DNA of 64,000 nucleotides from assembly GCA_003242885.1 (NCBI GenBank), contig QKMZ01000002.1, positions 372,001-436,000 on the forward strand, in the 5' to 3' direction. Positions 63,073 through 64,000 of the stretch are shown piece after piece. Position numbers and translations under genes: made by a program. Source of the stretch: Candidatus Melainabacteria bacterium. GTDB lineage: Bacteria; Cyanobacteriota; Vampirovibrionia; Obscuribacterales; Obscuribacteraceae. Below the pieces are notes generated by a model, which saw nothing but the letters and a program-made list of their open reading frames with translations, was not told the origin of the DNA and ran no database searches. The first letter of the stretch is position 1. The number at the start of each line of letters is the position of its first letter.

Positions 63073-63753
63073 TTAACCGTTGCGCATCCGGTAACCGACG
63101 CGCGCAACGTTTTCTATTAGCGACTTTGTGTCTTCTCCCTCATCATCTATGGCTTTGCGAATGCGAACGATTGCCGCGCGCAATCCGGCAGATGACGCTT
63201 CAGAATCTTGATGCCAAACGCGAGTGAGCAGCGCGTCGGTCGAAAAAATCTCGTCGGGATGGCGCATCAAAAACTCGAGTAGCGCAAAATCTCGCGGTTG
63301 CAAATGCACATCTTTGCCGCCTTTCGTGAGGCGGTGCTTGGTAGAATCAAGCACGATGTCATGCATCGAAAGGCTGCTTGAAGGAGCAACAATTTGCCTG
63401 CGCAAAAGTGCGCGAATCCTGGCGACAAGCTCTCTGGTGTCAAACGGCTTGGTCAGATAATCATCGGCACCGCCGTCCAAACCGGCTTCTTTATCTTTGA
63501 TTTGGCTTTTGCCAGTCAGCATGAGTACTGGCGTGGCGCCGCCTCTGGCGCGGAATTTGGAGAGTATTTCGATGCCTTCAATGTCCGGCAACTGCCAATC
63601 AAGAATGATGACGTCATACTGCCCCTGGCGCAAATATTCCATAGCGGACTCGCCGTCATGCGCCATCTCGACCGTGTGATTCGATGTGGTTAGCGCGTGT
63701 TCGACCGTGAGCGCAAAGTCTACGTCATCCTCGACCACCAGAATTTTTGCCAT
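63073..63753 (-). CDS. OmpR-family response regulator
   Basis: 226 residues. Receiver with D9-D10, phospho-acceptor D52 (IILDWQLPD) and DDYLTKPFD, then a winged-helix domain (LQPRDFALLEFLMRH; ENVARVGYRM). It is a close paralogue of the regulator at 24738, sharing ILDWxLPD and HVWxxxSEAS-like blocks. The gene upstream of it on the minus strand is a histidine kinase whose end is at 63822. Confidence 0.9.
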   Translation of the reverse strand: MAKILVVEDDVDFALTVEHALTTSNHTVEMAHDGESAMEYLRQGQYDVIILDWQLPDIEGIEILSKFRARGGATPVLMLTGKSQIKDKEAGLDGGADDYLTKPFDTRELVARIRALLRRQIVAPSSSLSMHDIVLDSTKHRLTKGGKDVHLQPRDFALLEFLMRHPDEIFSTDALLTRVWHQDSEASSAGLRAAIVRIRKAIDDEGEDTKSLIENVARVGYRMRNG

Positions 63754-63821
63754 GCAGATTCTAGCCCAGTATTTATTGACGACCCCGGGACAATTCTAGC
63801 TCAAACTTTCAGAAGGATGGG

Positions 63822-64000
63822 TTAGCCCGAATTGCTTTTCGTCGGGATAGCGACGATAAACTCTGCTCCGGCGCCCAGTTCGCTTTCCACCCAAATGCGA
63901 CCGCCGTGGGCTTCTGCAAACAATTTGCAAATCGCCAGTCCCAAACCAGAGCCACTTGCTTTGTGTTCGCCATCGACCTGTTGATAGCGCTCGAAAACAC
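63822..64000 (-). CDS. Sensor histidine kinase, C-terminal end (gene enters from right edge)
   Basis: Only the last 58 codons are in the window. Read on the minus strand they give FERYQQVDG, then the G2 box GSGLGLAICKLFAEAHGG and the usual end WVESELGAGAEFIVAIP. That identifies the ATPase domain of a histidine kinase. The stop is at 63822-63824, 68 bases before the response regulator start at 63753, so the pair is probably one operon. Confidence 0.85.
   Translation of the reverse strand, partial: VFERYQQVDGEHKASGSGLGLAICKLFAEAHGGRIWVESELGAGAEFIVAIPTKSNSG

Noticed and set aside
1..64000. CRISPR arrays, insertion sequences, phage genes, rRNA
   Set aside because: No spaced direct repeats, transposase or phage proteins, or rRNA-like stretches were seen; only one tRNA was found.

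Overview
The window reads as a chromosomal segment of a free-living bacterium close to the non-photosynthetic cyanobacterial relatives (Melainabacteria/Vampirovibrionia, most like the Obscuribacterales). That placement is inference. It rests on a tRNA-Glu(UUC) of cyanobacterial/chloroplast type with no encoded CCA, a cobalamin-dependent (class II) ribonucleotide reductase, TTG and GTG starts with good ribosome binding sites, and many long secreted or EF-hand proteins without recognisable families. There are no photosynthesis genes, no phage or IS genes, no CRISPR array and no rRNA. Genes are on both strands in short operons.

Layout. 1-2.5 kb: start of a TadG-like Flp-pilus protein leaving the left edge, then a mostly empty region. 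2.5-8.4 kb: a lone CzcA/CusA-type RND pump, xseA-xseB, and a RecB/Cas4-like degenerate nuclease behind a palindrome-covered promoter. 8.6-14.1 kb: hutI, a coiled-coil protein and a His/Asp-rich membrane protein behind a good promoter, an aldo/keto reductase and a YumC-type ferredoxin-NADP reductase. 14.4-17.3 kb: a deoxynucleotide module, nrdJ then dcd, preceded by two NrdR-type boxes 31 bp apart. 17.5-24.6 kb: a giant repeat-bearing protein, exported proteins and a ComEC without nuclease domain. 24.7-31.3 kb: a two-component pair, two tandem EF-hand paralogues and two tandem TPR-thioredoxin-like exported paralogues. 31.3-39.5 kb (minus strand): a TonB-family protein, a winged-helix AAA+ ATPase, and a MoxR / DUF58 / transglutaminase operon with overlapping genes.

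39.8-47.4 kb: glyQ without glyS, a NAGPA-type phosphodiester glycosidase, a ROK sugar kinase, a TIGR01212-type radical SAM protein, tRNA-Glu with a strong terminator, and a protein made of four GspE-N-like repeats with an exact 98-residue period. 47.5-53.3 kb: M1 aminopeptidase with a Lys/Ser-rich insert, an animal-type transketolase and a PhzF-family enzyme. 53.3-59.3 kb: an exported protein, a secreted protein coupled to two TadE/TadG-like pilin-type genes, an EF-hand protein with Glu/His-rich repeats and a protein sharing an undescribed domain with the 27.5 kb EF-hand protein. 59.4-64 kb: an unknown 556-residue protein, an ArnT-like glycosyltransferase, and a second OmpR-type regulator followed by the end of its histidine kinase.

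The most interesting signals are the 98-residue repeat protein, the shared domain linking the 27.5 and 58.3 kb genes, the pilin-like cluster at 54.5-56.9 kb, the NrdR-type boxes, and the palindrome over the promoter of the degenerate nuclease. No complete novel defence or mobile system was seen.
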